Both the position numbers and the translations under genes were made by a program. A model generated the notes under the pieces. That model was not told the origin of the DNA. It saw nothing but the letters and a program-made list of their open reading frames with translations, and ran no database searches. Source: BOG-908 sp964247675 (GTDB lineage Bacteria > Pseudomonadota > Alphaproteobacteria > Acetobacterales > Acetobacteraceae). Taken from it: a stretch of DNA of 64,000 nt. The DNA lies in the NCBI GenBank assembly GCA_964247675.1, contig CAXTVW010000006.1, forward strand, positions 1-64,000, given 5' to 3'. The first letter of the stretch is position 1. Each line of letters opens with the position of its first letter. This document shows positions 16,752-25,001 of this stretch, piece by piece.

Positions 16752-18562
16752 ACCAGCGGCCGTTCGCCCGCGCGCGGCGGGAAGGTGCACAGCGGCTCGT
16801 CGCGGCCGTGCAGGCGCACCGTCAGCCGCGTGAAGCTGTTTATCGAGGCGTACAGCCCGAGGAACCGATCGATCACGCTGGCGAGCAGAAAGGCGCCGGT
16901 GCCTTCCAGCCGGCGCGCGTCCAGCTCCAGCGCCACGTCCACGCCGCGGCAGATGGCGCCATTGCCTGGCAGGCGGGCGGTACCGCGGGTGCAGGTCACG
17001 CTGCGTATGCTGTCGATCGCGGCGCGCGTCTCCGGCACGTCGCGCAGATCGTGCAGCCGCAGGATCTCGCGCAATGCGTCCGCCCCGGCCGTACCATCCC
17101 CCAGCGAGAGGTGGTTGAGCGAGAGCTGCGAGATCAGCCGCCAGCCGGAGCGCCGCCCGCCGGGCGGGCGCAATGTGGGCGTGGGCGGCGCCATGCAGCG
17201 CACGGCCGTCACCTCGGCCGCGCCGTCCACCAGGCTGACCGCCGGACGGCTGCCGCCATACGGTATTTGCCTAGGCAGCTCGCGGTTCAGGCAGGTGGTC
17301 TCCACCGCGATGATGCCGTCGGTGGGCGAGGCGGCGTTCAGCTCGGTATCCACGATCGAGAGCGTCACGTCCGTGCTGTCGTCGGCCTCGGCCAGGCGGC
17401 GGCGCTGCGTGGTCCAGAACAGCGTCTGGCGCGCAGGGTCGGCGGCATGGTGGCTGGCGAAGAACGGCAGCACGTCGCGGCTGCCGCGGCCTGCCTCGTT
17501 CAGCGTCACCCGATCAACCGCAAACACCTCGCGCGTGGCGTGGCGGCGGGAGTCCGGCACCACGTGGTACTCTGCGTGCTCATGCGTCAGCGCGATCGGC
17601 TCGGCGCGCTGGGTGAACAGGTTGACGATGGGCGTGCAGCCGAGCTGGAAGCTCTCCGCCGACACCTGCCTGTCGAGGCCCGGCACGGCGCGGTCGAAAT
17701 AGAAGAAAATCTCCAGCCGATTTCCGGCGTGCAACAGCGTCTTGGCGCTGATGCCGGTCAGATCGACGAAGAGGAATTTTTGCGGATAGGCGAAATACTC
17801 ACCGAGCAGCCGGTAGCCGGCAAGCGAACGTGGCGCGTAGGGCAGCATCCCCTCTTCCGGCGAGAAGCCGACCGGTGTGATCGCCTGATGGCCGAGGAAG
17901 GTGGCGCGCCGGTCCTCCGGATGCTCCGCCAGGGCGACACCCACCAGGTTGTTGCAAAGCAGCTCGTACAGCCCAGCCGCGTGCTGCGGCAGTCCGTGCA
18001 GGTAGAAGCGCAGCCGGTCCATGCCCAGGGCCGTGAAGCTCTGCCCGGGCGAGAGGCACTCCACGACCAGGCGCAGGCTGCTGACGGCGGCGTCCGTATG
18101 CGGGCCGGCGGGTGCGACAAGGGGACGACCGCCCAGTTCCGCGCTGCGCACCGCAAGCGGCCACAGCTCCACATCCTGCGTGGTGCGGTAGCGGCACGCC
18201 TCGCCGGCGATCGGCTCCATCTCCAGCGGGGTGCCGCGCGCGATGCGGTAGATGCCGTCCAGATCCTCCAGAGGCGAGAAGCGCGCGATGGAGGCGGACG
18301 GGAACGGCGCCAGCATGTGCGGATACAGCGCGCCCAGCAGGCTGTCGGTAAGCTCGGGGAACTCGTCGTCCAGCTTCTGCCTGATGCGGGCGGCAATCAG
18401 TGCGAAACCCTCGATCAGCCGGGCGACGTGCGGGTCGTCCACCGCATCCGCGGACAGCCGCAGCCGGCCGGCGATCTTGGGGTGCGCGTCGGCGAACTCG
18501 CCGGCCAGCGTGCGCAGATAGGCCAGCTCCTGGTCGTAGAGCGGCAGCAGCTGGTCAGACAT
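16748..18562 (-). CDS. tssF: T6SS baseplate subunit TssF (ImpG)
   Basis: Main baseplate wedge protein, 604 residues. The N-terminus (LLPLYDQELAYLRTLAGEFADAHPKIAGRL) and the following DDPHVARLIEGFALIAARIRQKLDDEFPELTDSLL are the conserved TssF opening. Later QAITPVGFSPEEGMLPY and FAYPQKFLFVDLTG are also family-typical. It overlaps the tssE stop by 8 nt and the tssG start by 4 nt. It is expected to form an F2G heterotrimer with TssG and to contact TssE and TssK. Confidence 0.95.
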   Translation of the reverse strand: MSDQLLPLYDQELAYLRTLAGEFADAHPKIAGRLRLSADAVDDPHVARLIEGFALIAARIRQKLDDEFPELTDSLLGALYPHMLAPFPSASIARFSPLEDLDGIYRIARGTPLEMEPIAGEACRYRTTQDVELWPLAVRSAELGGRPLVAPAGPHTDAAVSSLRLVVECLSPGQSFTALGMDRLRFYLHGLPQHAAGLYELLCNNLVGVALAEHPEDRRATFLGHQAITPVGFSPEEGMLPYAPRSLAGYRLLGEYFAYPQKFLFVDLTGISAKTLLHAGNRLEIFFYFDRAVPGLDRQVSAESFQLGCTPIVNLFTQRAEPIALTHEHAEYHVVPDSRRHATREVFAVDRVTLNEAGRGSRDVLPFFASHHAADPARQTLFWTTQRRRLAEADDSTDVTLSIVDTELNAASPTDGIIAVETTCLNRELPRQIPYGGSRPAVSLVDGAAEVTAVRCMAPPTPTLRPPGGRRSGWRLISQLSLNHLSLGDGTAGADALREILRLHDLRDVPETRAAIDSIRSVTCTRGTARLPGNGAICRGVDVALELDARRLEGTGAFLLASVIDRFLGLYASINSFTRLTVRLHGRDEPLCTFPPRAGERPLV

Positions 18563-19049
18563 GGCTGGCTTCCGCCACCGAGAACCGCAAGGTTGCCGGG
18601 TTCACCGAGGAGGCGAACAGCACAGGCACCGCGGAATCCTCCAGCACCACAGTGGCCTCGATGCGCAGCCGCAACACACGTTCGGTGGCCTCGCGCGGGT
18701 CAAGCACGGTCACCGACAACTGGCGGAAGCGCGGCTCGCACTCGCGTATCGCCTCCTCCAGTCCAGAGGCGAAGACCGCGCGCTGCTCGCGCGTCGTCAT
18801 GTTGGCGCCGATGAAGTCGCCAACGCCGTAGGTCAGCAGCGAACGGCGCAGGCGCTTCAGCCCGGCGGGCGGCGAGTTCGGGCAGCGGCGCGTGTTCAGC
18901 ACCGATTCCAGGTCACGGCGCAGGCTCTCCAGGGCGTCGCGCATCATCGCCTGGCGGCTGCGCGGCGTTTCCACACGCATGTCGGGGGCGTCGTCCAGCA
19001 GGCGGTCCAGCAGCGAGGGGCCGGTGAGCCGGACCGGGGCGCCGCTCAT
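18555..19049 (-). CDS. tssE: T6SS baseplate gp25-like protein TssE (ImpF)
   Basis: Baseplate component homologous to phage T4 gp25 lysozyme-like protein; it initiates sheath polymerisation. It is 164 residues from the ATG at 19049, which overlaps the tagJ stop (ATGA). Conserved features are SLLDRLLDD near the N-terminus, SVLNTRRCP, LLTYGVGDFIG and the C-terminal IRECEPRF..LSVTV strand region. A longer reading (19118) would begin inside tagJ and is not supported. Confidence 0.93.
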   Translation of the reverse strand: MSGAPVRLTGPSLLDRLLDDAPDMRVETPRSRQAMMRDALESLRRDLESVLNTRRCPNSPPAGLKRLRRSLLTYGVGDFIGANMTTREQRAVFASGLEEAIRECEPRFRQLSVTVLDPREATERVLRLRIEATVVLEDSAVPVLFASSVNPATLRFSVAEASHV

Positions 19050-19864
19050 GACGGGGCTGCCGTGAAGGTGACCTCGTTCAGGTCCAGCACGCCGCGCGCA
19101 TCCTCGCCGGCGAGCCACAGGCGCTGGCCGCTGCCGGTGAACGCGCCGCCCGGACCCTCTTTCCAGTCAGTCACCTGTGCCAGGCGCTGCGCATCGCTCG
19201 GCGCCGGGCTGACATACTGCGCGGGTACCACGATATCGGCCACGCGGCCGTCATGCAGCGCCATGCGCGCCTCGCGCCACAGCAGGTCTATCGGGCGTGC
19301 GGCGGGCTGGAAGCGGAGGCCGGCCACCGTTGCCATGTCCACCCACATGTAGCCGCCGTCACCGGTGAGGATCTCCAGGAACCAGGCGCAACGGTCATCG
19401 ACGTCACGCAGATCGTCGAACGCCACGCCGTCCGCCATGCCCGGCGTCTTTGCGCGCAGCGTCTCCGCCTCGGCGAGCTTGTCGGCCACGCGCGGCGCGT
19501 CACCGGCGCGCATCGCCACCGCCAGTTCCATCGCCGCGCGCTGCGCCGGCGTGGGTTCACCCAGCAGGGCAGGGACGGCGCCCTGGCTGAACCACGCCTC
19601 CCGCGCGCTGGCCGCACGTATCAGGTGGCGTAGCCGCGCGATCGCCACCGGCCGGTCCACCGTCTGCTGGGCCAGCACGGCAAGCTGTGCCTCCGCGCGG
19701 TCGAACGCGCCGGCCAGGCACAGCAGCTCCGCCAGTAGCGTGCGCGCCAGATGGTCGGACGGGGCCGACCGCAGCCTGGCCCCCAGCATGTCGATGGCCG
19801 GCGAAAGGCTGCCGGCATCAAGCATCGCGGCGATCTCGGCGTGGGTCGCGTTCTTTTCTGACAT
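19046..19864 (-). CDS. tagJ: T6SS accessory protein TagJ (ImpE family)
   Basis: ImpE/TagJ accessory protein, 272 residues from the ATG at 19864. In clusters that carry it, TagJ binds TssB and is linked to the sheath and to ClpV recruitment. The N-terminal half is helical and TPR-like (ARTLLAELLCLAGAFDRAEAQLAVL). The C-terminal half has the ImpE signature (GVAFDDLRDVDDRCAWFLEILTGDGGYMWV..A, RPIDLLWREARM, FVPAQY-like VVPAQYVSP). It lies 8 nt after impD and overlaps tssE by 4 nt. A reading from 20068 would extend far into impD and is rejected. Confidence 0.93.
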   Translation of the reverse strand: MSEKNATHAEIAAMLDAGSLSPAIDMLGARLRSAPSDHLARTLLAELLCLAGAFDRAEAQLAVLAQQTVDRPVAIARLRHLIRAASAREAWFSQGAVPALLGEPTPAQRAAMELAVAMRAGDAPRVADKLAEAETLRAKTPGMADGVAFDDLRDVDDRCAWFLEILTGDGGYMWVDMATVAGLRFQPAARPIDLLWREARMALHDGRVADIVVPAQYVSPAPSDAQRLAQVTDWKEGPGGAFTGSGQRLWLAGEDARGVLDLNEVTFTAAPS

Positions 19865-19872
19865 GGCGCGCC

Positions 19873-21204
19873 CTAGCGATGCTGCGCGGCGAGCTCGGTC
19901 ACCAGCCGGAAGCTGGTGGCGATGCTGTCGAGCTGGAAATGCGGCTGTAGACGGATGACGCAACTTAGCGCGCCGGGGCGCCCGGGGATCTCGGCCACCT
20001 CGATACCCGCGTCGCGCAGCGGAAAGCGCGCGCGCATCTCGTCCGTGGCGCCATCCGAGCCCAGGCAATACGCGGCGATCCAGGTGTTGAGCGTGCGCTG
20101 CACGTCCGAGGCACCGGCGTAGCTTCCCACCCTATCGCGCATCATCATCAGCAGGAAATGCGCGAAGCGCGACACGCAGAGCATGTATTGCAGCATCGAG
20201 GAGATGCGCGCGTTCCACGTTGCCTCCGACCTGTCGAACGAGGGCGGCGCGTGCAGCGAGGCGTTGGTGTTGAACAGCAGCGCGGTGGTGTAGGGCGCCG
20301 CCGAGAGCGGCAACAGCCCCAGCTCGCTCAGGCTCTGTTCCTGCCCGCCGCTGACGCGCACCTCCAAAGGGGGCTGTGCTGCGATGCCGTGGCAGTCGGT
20401 GTCGAACACGTAAGGGGGCAGGTCGCGCACCAGGCCGCCGGCATCGCGGTCCTGCGGAGCGCCGCGCAGATCGGCGAACCAGCCGCTCTGGTCGAAGCGG
20501 CGTATCACCGCCACCGCGAATACGAAGGCGGCGTTGCCCCATAGCAGCCCGGCGCCGTCCGCGCCGATGTCCTCCTCGTAGCGGAAGCTGTCACGCCGGC
20601 GCCTGTCATCCGAGATCCAGGAGGTGCGCAGCAGCACGCGCGGCAGCAGCACGCCCAGGAAGCGCGTATCTTCCTGCTGGCGCAACGAGCGCCAGCGTAG
20701 ATACGCTTCGCCTTCGAACGCGTCGGAAAGATCCAGGCCGGACCCCATTTCGGCGAAGCGTTGCAGGCCGAGCAGCGCCGGCGCCGCACCGAGCACCAGC
20801 GGGCAGAATGCGGCCGCGGCGATCGCGGCGAGGCCGCGAAGGGCGGAGACGTCATCCGTGCGGCCCAGCCCGGCCCGGTGCGCCACCTGGTAGTCGCCAA
20901 CGAGCAGCCCGATCGGCTGCCCGCCGGGAGTGCCGATCTCGTCGCTGTAGATGAGCCGGAACAGGACGCTCTGGTCGAACTCGACCGAATGCTCGATGTC
21001 GCGGCAGATCTCGGGCCACGTCACGTCCAGCACGCGCAGCCTTACCAGCCTGGTGCGAGCGACCGTCTGGGCAAGCAAGTGCAGGCCCCGCCAGGCGGCT
21101 TCCAGCGCCTGGAACTGCGGCGCGTGGATTATGGCGTCGACCTGGCGCGAGAGTGCCGCGTCTATGTGGGCGATAAGAGTTTCGGCTTGGGCGGTGGGTG
21201 TCAT
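19873..21204 (-). CDS. impD: Second TssC-like protein (ImpD / TssC40 type)
   Basis: Paralogue of the sheath large subunit, 443 residues against 498 for the neighbouring tssC. Shared features are QALEAAWRGLHLLAQ, VEFDQSVLFRLIYSDEIGTPGG and LVGDYQVAH, matching VKLEGSWRGLKYLV, TEFDQSLIFKTVYENEFGTPGG and IGDYEFSKH in TssC. The N-terminal region that TssC uses to pair with TssB is shorter. Rhizobium ImpD and Agrobacterium TssC40 occupy the same locus position. Its exact role is unclear: minor sheath subunit, cap or assembly factor are possible. A palindromic element precedes it, and tagJ follows at 8 nt. Confidence 0.88.
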   Translation of the reverse strand: MTPTAQAETLIAHIDAALSRQVDAIIHAPQFQALEAAWRGLHLLAQTVARTRLVRLRVLDVTWPEICRDIEHSVEFDQSVLFRLIYSDEIGTPGGQPIGLLVGDYQVAHRAGLGRTDDVSALRGLAAIAAAAFCPLVLGAAPALLGLQRFAEMGSGLDLSDAFEGEAYLRWRSLRQQEDTRFLGVLLPRVLLRTSWISDDRRRRDSFRYEEDIGADGAGLLWGNAAFVFAVAVIRRFDQSGWFADLRGAPQDRDAGGLVRDLPPYVFDTDCHGIAAQPPLEVRVSGGQEQSLSELGLLPLSAAPYTTALLFNTNASLHAPPSFDRSEATWNARISSMLQYMLCVSRFAHFLLMMMRDRVGSYAGASDVQRTLNTWIAAYCLGSDGATDEMRARFPLRDAGIEVAEIPGRPGALSCVIRLQPHFQLDSIATSFRLVTELAAQHR

Positions 21205-21211
21205 GTCGGGC

Positions 21212-21396
21212 AGAGTAAGGAAGGAAGGCCTTCTTTTTTGAAAAAAAGAAGCAAAAAACTTTTGTTACCACGCGTCTGAGACAGCCGCGATCCTCTGGGC
21301 ATGCGCGGCAACCTCCAGGCAAATGCGGCACATAGTGCCAGCGAACAGGACAAAAGTTTTTTGCTTCTTTCTTTCAAAAAAGAAGGCCTTGCTTGC
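21212..21396. repeat. Palindromic intergenic element, copy R6
   Basis: Between tssC and impD. Both terminal hairpins are of the CTTC/GAAG subtype: left TTCTTTTTTGAAAAAAAGAA, right GCTTCTTTCTTTCAAAAAAGAAGG. The left edge carries tandem AAGGAAGG, and the mirror CTTGCTTGCT lies at the right edge, directly before the tssC stop. Confidence 0.9.
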
Positions 21397-22893
21397 TCAG
21401 TTTGCCTTGGGAATACGCGCCACCAGCCGCATAGACGTGGTCAACTCCTCCAACTGCAGCCAGGGCCGCAACCAGGCCACCGCGTTATACGACCCTGGCC
21501 GCCCCGCCACCTCGCGCACCGTAACCTTCGCCTCTCGCAACGGGTATTGCAGCTTCATCGCGGTGCCGGGGTTCTGGTTCGAGTTCGCATAGTTCTGTAT
21601 CCAGCGGTTCAGCCACGTCTCGCACTCGGTGGCCTCCATGAACGAACCGATCTTGTCGCGTCCGATCACCTTGAGGTAATGCGCGAAGCGTGACGTGGCC
21701 ATCAAATAGGGCAGGCGAGCCGAGATCGCCGCGTTCTCGGTGGCTTCGGGGCGATCGTATTTCTTCGGCTTGTGGGTGGTCTGGGCGCCGAAGAACACCG
21801 CGTAGTCAGTATTCTTGTAGTGGCACAGCGGCAGGAAACCGAGCTTGGCCAGTTCGTTGTCGCGCCGGTCGGTGATGCCCACTTCGGTCGGGCATTTCAG
21901 GTCGGCGTCGCCGTCGTCGCTGCTGAACACGTGCATCGGCAGGGCTTCCACCTTGCCGCCGTTCTCGGCGCCGCGGATGGCGGTGCACCAGCCGTTCTTG
22001 GCGAACGCGTCGGTCAGCTTGGTGCCCATCACGAACGCCGCGTTCATCCAGCAATACTCGTCATGCGGCAGCGCTGTAACCGCGCCGTTGGCACCCGTGG
22101 CACCCTCCTCGAAGTCGAACTCGTCGATCGGCTTGGTCTCCCGCCCGTAAGGCAGCCGGGCGAGCACGCGCGGCAGAACGAGCGTCACGAAACGCGAATC
22201 CTCGCTGTCGCGGTAGCCGCGCCAGCTCGCGTATTCGATGGTGTCGAAAATCTTCTCCAGGTCCCGCGGTTTGGCGAGCTGGGAATAATCGTTGAAGCCG
22301 AACAGCGTGGGGCTGGCAGCCGAGATGAACGGGCAGAAGCCGGCGGCCGCCACGCTCGCCATACCGCGCAGCAGGTCCACATCCTCCTGGTGCTTGGAGA
22401 ACTCGTAGTCGCCGATGATCGCGCCGTAAGGCTCGCCGCCGGGTGTGCCGAACTCGTTCTCGTAGACCGTCTTGAAGATCAGGCTCTGGTCGAACTCGGT
22501 TGCTTTTGCCAGGTCGCGGCCGAGTTCCTTCTTGCTGACGTTCAGCACGCGTATCTTCAGGTTCGCGCTGGTCTCGCTGTTCATCACCAGATATTTCAGC
22601 CCGCGCCAGCTGCCTTCCAGCTTGACGAACTCCTGGCTGTGCATGATGGCGGCCAGCTGGCGGGACATCTTGGCGTCCAGCAGCGCGATCGCCTTGTTGA
22701 TGGTGATCGTGAGGTTTCGGTTGTAGCTGACCGTGCCGCCCAGCGCCTCTTCGGTCAGCGTGCGCAGCAGCAGCTCGGCCCGGTCCGGCTCCGTCTGGTG
22801 CGTGGCGGCGATCGCCTGGTCCAGCAGCGACGGACCATCGGTAAGCGTGCCCGTCTGCGGAGCTGCATCGGGACGCGTCTGTGTGCCGCTCAT
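21397..22893 (-). CDS. tssC: T6SS sheath large subunit TssC (VipB/ImpC)
   Basis: Contractile-sheath large subunit, 498 residues, standard length. Conserved segments are LTITINKAIALLDAKMSRQLAAIMH, FVKLEGSWRGLKYLV, EFDQSLIFKTVYENEFGTPGGEPYG, GDYEFSKHQEDVDLL and the C-terminal MKLQYPLREAKVTVREVAGRPGSYNAVAWL region. The ATG overlaps the tssB stop (ATGA), in keeping with the fixed TssB-TssC stoichiometry. The sheath polymerises around the Hcp tube and is disassembled by ClpV. Confidence 0.96.
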   Translation of the reverse strand: MSGTQTRPDAAPQTGTLTDGPSLLDQAIAATHQTEPDRAELLLRTLTEEALGGTVSYNRNLTITINKAIALLDAKMSRQLAAIMHSQEFVKLEGSWRGLKYLVMNSETSANLKIRVLNVSKKELGRDLAKATEFDQSLIFKTVYENEFGTPGGEPYGAIIGDYEFSKHQEDVDLLRGMASVAAAGFCPFISAASPTLFGFNDYSQLAKPRDLEKIFDTIEYASWRGYRDSEDSRFVTLVLPRVLARLPYGRETKPIDEFDFEEGATGANGAVTALPHDEYCWMNAAFVMGTKLTDAFAKNGWCTAIRGAENGGKVEALPMHVFSSDDGDADLKCPTEVGITDRRDNELAKLGFLPLCHYKNTDYAVFFGAQTTHKPKKYDRPEATENAAISARLPYLMATSRFAHYLKVIGRDKIGSFMEATECETWLNRWIQNYANSNQNPGTAMKLQYPLREAKVTVREVAGRPGSYNAVAWLRPWLQLEELTTSMRLVARIPKAN

Positions 22894-23420
22894 GGCTTCT
22901 CTCCACCGCCGGCGGGCGCGTTGCCGCCACGGCTGGCGAACTCCGCGGCCAGGCGCTTCATGTCGTCATCGCTCTGCAGGATGCGCTCGAGCAGGCTCTC
23001 CAGCTCCTCGGAGCGGTCGGCCTTGGCCAGCAGGTCACGCAACTGGTTGCGCTTCTCCAGCAGGTTGCGCAGAGCAGGGATTTGGTCGGCAACCCGGCCC
23101 GGCTCGAAATCGTCCATGCTGCGGAACTTGAGGTCGACGGCGAACTCGCTGCCGTCATCCTTCAGCGTGTTGGCTACGCGGAAGCGCAGGCCGGGGGTCA
23201 TGCGGGCCAGCACGTCATCGAAATTGTCGCGGTCGATCTGGACGAACTTGCGGTCCTTCATCGGCTTCAGCGGCTCGGTCGGCTGGCCTGAGAAGTCGCC
23301 CAGCACGCCGACCACGAAGGGAAGCTCCTTTTCGACCTGTGCGCCCTCGGTCTCAACCTCGTACTTGATGTGGACACGCGGACGACGGACGCGCTCGAGT
23401 TTGTCGTGGATGCTGGCCAT
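22890..23420 (-). CDS. tssB: T6SS sheath small subunit TssB (VipA/ImpB)
   Basis: Small sheath subunit, 176 residues. It begins ASIHDKLERVRRPRVHIKYEVETEGA and contains ELPFVVGVLGDFSG and KFVQIDRDNFDDVLARMTPGL, all canonical. A GAAGGTG ribosome-binding site precedes the ATG at 23420. A repeat element separates it from the upstream tssA, while tssC follows with a 4-nt overlap. The C-terminal helix (LAAEFASRGG) is where ClpV-interaction residues lie in other systems. Confidence 0.96.
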   Translation of the reverse strand: MASIHDKLERVRRPRVHIKYEVETEGAQVEKELPFVVGVLGDFSGQPTEPLKPMKDRKFVQIDRDNFDDVLARMTPGLRFRVANTLKDDGSEFAVDLKFRSMDDFEPGRVADQIPALRNLLEKRNQLRDLLAKADRSEELESLLERILQSDDDMKRLAAEFASRGGNAPAGGGEKP

Positions 23421-23455
23421 GATGTCTGGTCACCTTCGCTTCTGGTCGCGCTCGT

Positions 23456-23596
23456 AAGAAAGCAAGGCGTTCTTTTTTGAAAAAAAGAACCAAAAAACTA
23501 CCCGCAAGACGGAACAACCACGCTTCACCATCAAGGCCTAGAGAGGAAAACTTTTTCCGCTTCTTTTTTCAGAAGAGAACGCCTTCCTTCCCTGGC
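23456..23596. repeat. Palindromic intergenic element, copy R7
   Basis: tssA/tssB gap. The left arm has paired GTTC/GAAC ends (GTTCTTTTTTGAAAAAAAGAAC), compared with CTTC/GAAG in R1. The right arm reads GCTTCTTTTTTCAGAAGAGAACG, an imperfect hairpin. The centre is shorter and less G/C-rich than average. Confidence 0.87.
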
Positions 23597-24676
23597 CTAT
23601 TTTTCAGAAATCTCCGGCCCGATCCCCGCCACGTTCAGGTAAGCCCGCCGTACCGCCTCGTCCGTGATCAACTCCTGCAACAAATCGGCGAGCGGCAGGC
23701 GCGCCCGCCGTATCAGGGTCTGAAGCGTATAGGCGGTGGGCGAGTTCGGCTCGTGCTCACGGAAAAATGTAGCGATGCGGCCCAGTTCGCGCAATGCATC
23801 CTCTCGCGTCCGCAACTCGGCCGGCCCCGCTTGCGCCACCTCGGCGGCTTGTGCCGCGCGGGCCGGCAGCTCGGCCTGGTCCGCCGGCGCGTGTTCAACG
23901 CGGTCGTCTGCTTCCGGATCGCCAAAGGCGCCTGGCGGCAGATTGGAGAAATCCCGCAGGGCATCCTGGGCCTCGATCAGCGTGTTGCGTATCGTCGATG
24001 ACGGCGGTGCATCCTCGCCGCACAGCGTATCGAGCCGCTGCGAAAGCGTAGTGAAGCTTTCCAGCGCGGCGCCGATGTCGCGGTAGATGGCGATGAACAC
24101 GTCGCTATCCGTCGCGGCGACAGCCTCGGCGAGCGCCACCGCCTCCGGGCAGGCGACGCCCTTCCGGCGCTTGACCATGTAGTGCCACAGGGAGCCCGCG
24201 TCGCCCGTGTTGGCCGCGGTGAGCGGCGCCAGGCGCAGCGGCTGGATAAGCGAGCCGTCCGCCGTCGTGCCGTTCAGGCCGGCGAGTGGTGCGACCTTGT
24301 CTGCCACATCTTCCGCGTCGCCCGAATGCAGCGTGTCCCAATAGCGCTCCACCAGGCCGTCGAGGGCCGCGAAAGCCGGCCGCAGCCCGGCGAAGCCGTC
24401 GATGCGTATGGCCGCCTCGGCAAGCCAGGCGGCGACCTCCAGATCCTTGCTGCGCTGGCACAAAACGGCCTGCGCCTCGTCGAACACCACGCGCCATTCG
24501 GCCGCCAGGCCGCCGCGTTCCTGCTCGGCATCGGCCTGGCGCTCGGCGTTGCGAGCAGCCGAACGCGCATCCTTAATACGGTAATAGGCCAGGCTCCCCG
24601 ATTCGTCGGCACGCAGATTGGCCCCGGCCGGCTGCTCGGGCGAAATCGGTGCCAGGATCATTTGCAAATCGATCAA
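23597..24676 (-). CDS. tssA: T6SS protein TssA (ImpA N-terminal family), TTG start
   Basis: TssA coordinates baseplate docking and tube/sheath extension. The ImpA N-terminal signature follows the start: ILAPISPEQPAGANLRADES, then AYYRIKDARSAARNAERQ. TTG at 24676 is chosen because AAGGTGGTGG lies just upstream and family similarity begins within a few residues; this gives 359 residues. ATG at 24661 would give 354. An in-frame reading to 24895 has no similarity upstream. It is short for a TssA and the C-terminus ends QTLIRRARLPLADLLQELI, resembling the short class. It is the first gene of the minus-strand T6SS run and divergent from tssH. Confidence 0.88.
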   Translation of the reverse strand: MIDLQMILAPISPEQPAGANLRADESGSLAYYRIKDARSAARNAERQADAEQERGGLAAEWRVVFDEAQAVLCQRSKDLEVAAWLAEAAIRIDGFAGLRPAFAALDGLVERYWDTLHSGDAEDVADKVAPLAGLNGTTADGSLIQPLRLAPLTAANTGDAGSLWHYMVKRRKGVACPEAVALAEAVAATDSDVFIAIYRDIGAALESFTTLSQRLDTLCGEDAPPSSTIRNTLIEAQDALRDFSNLPPGAFGDPEADDRVEHAPADQAELPARAAQAAEVAQAGPAELRTREDALRELGRIATFFREHEPNSPTAYTLQTLIRRARLPLADLLQELITDEAVRRAYLNVAGIGPEISEK

Positions 24677-24751
24677 ACCACCACCTTGCACGTCCGCTGC
24701 AATCGCCCTGGCCATTCCGCTCCAGGCGCATGCAACTTTACCGCCCGGCAG

Positions 24752-24766
24752 ACGCAATAGTTGCGT
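24752..24766. promoter_or_regulatory. Perfect inverted repeat in the tssA/tssH divergent region
   Basis: ACGCAA-TAG-TTGCGT, six-base arms with a 3-nt spacer, in the 325-bp region between the two T6SS halves and 76 bp upstream of the tssA start. Its size and position suit an operator for a dimeric regulator. No regulator gene lies nearby and only one copy is evident, so chance is possible. Confidence 0.3.
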
Positions 24767-24899
24767 GACCGGACGATAAAACTGAACGTCCGTGGAGCTT
24801 GCGGGAGCAACGTCACGAAACCGGCTTACCCCACATTTTAGTCTTCCGCTACACTCGCACCTTACCACCCTGGAATGATTGAGTACCGTTATCACTTTC

Positions 24900-24928
24900 T
24901 TGTTAGGCTGGTCATCTTACGCTTTATT
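24900..24928 (+). promoter_or_regulatory. tssH: Possible sigma70-type promoter for tssH
   Basis: TTGTTA, 17-nt spacer, TTTATT, ending 73 nt before the tssH TTG. The surrounding 24841-24930 stretch is noticeably more A/T-rich than the genes. No good sigma54 -24/-12 pair was found in this region. Weak consensus, hence low confidence. Confidence 0.3.
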
Positions 24929-25001
24929 GCTGCGCCCGGCGCAGTCATCGTAGCGTCGAGAGAATCATCGGGATTGCATCGCTTGCGTTTGGAGATCGTC
25001 G

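Noticed and set aside
24677..25001. Sigma54 (-24/-12) promoter for the T6SS
   Set aside because: No TGGCAC-N5-TTGC-like pair with correct spacing was found on either strand.
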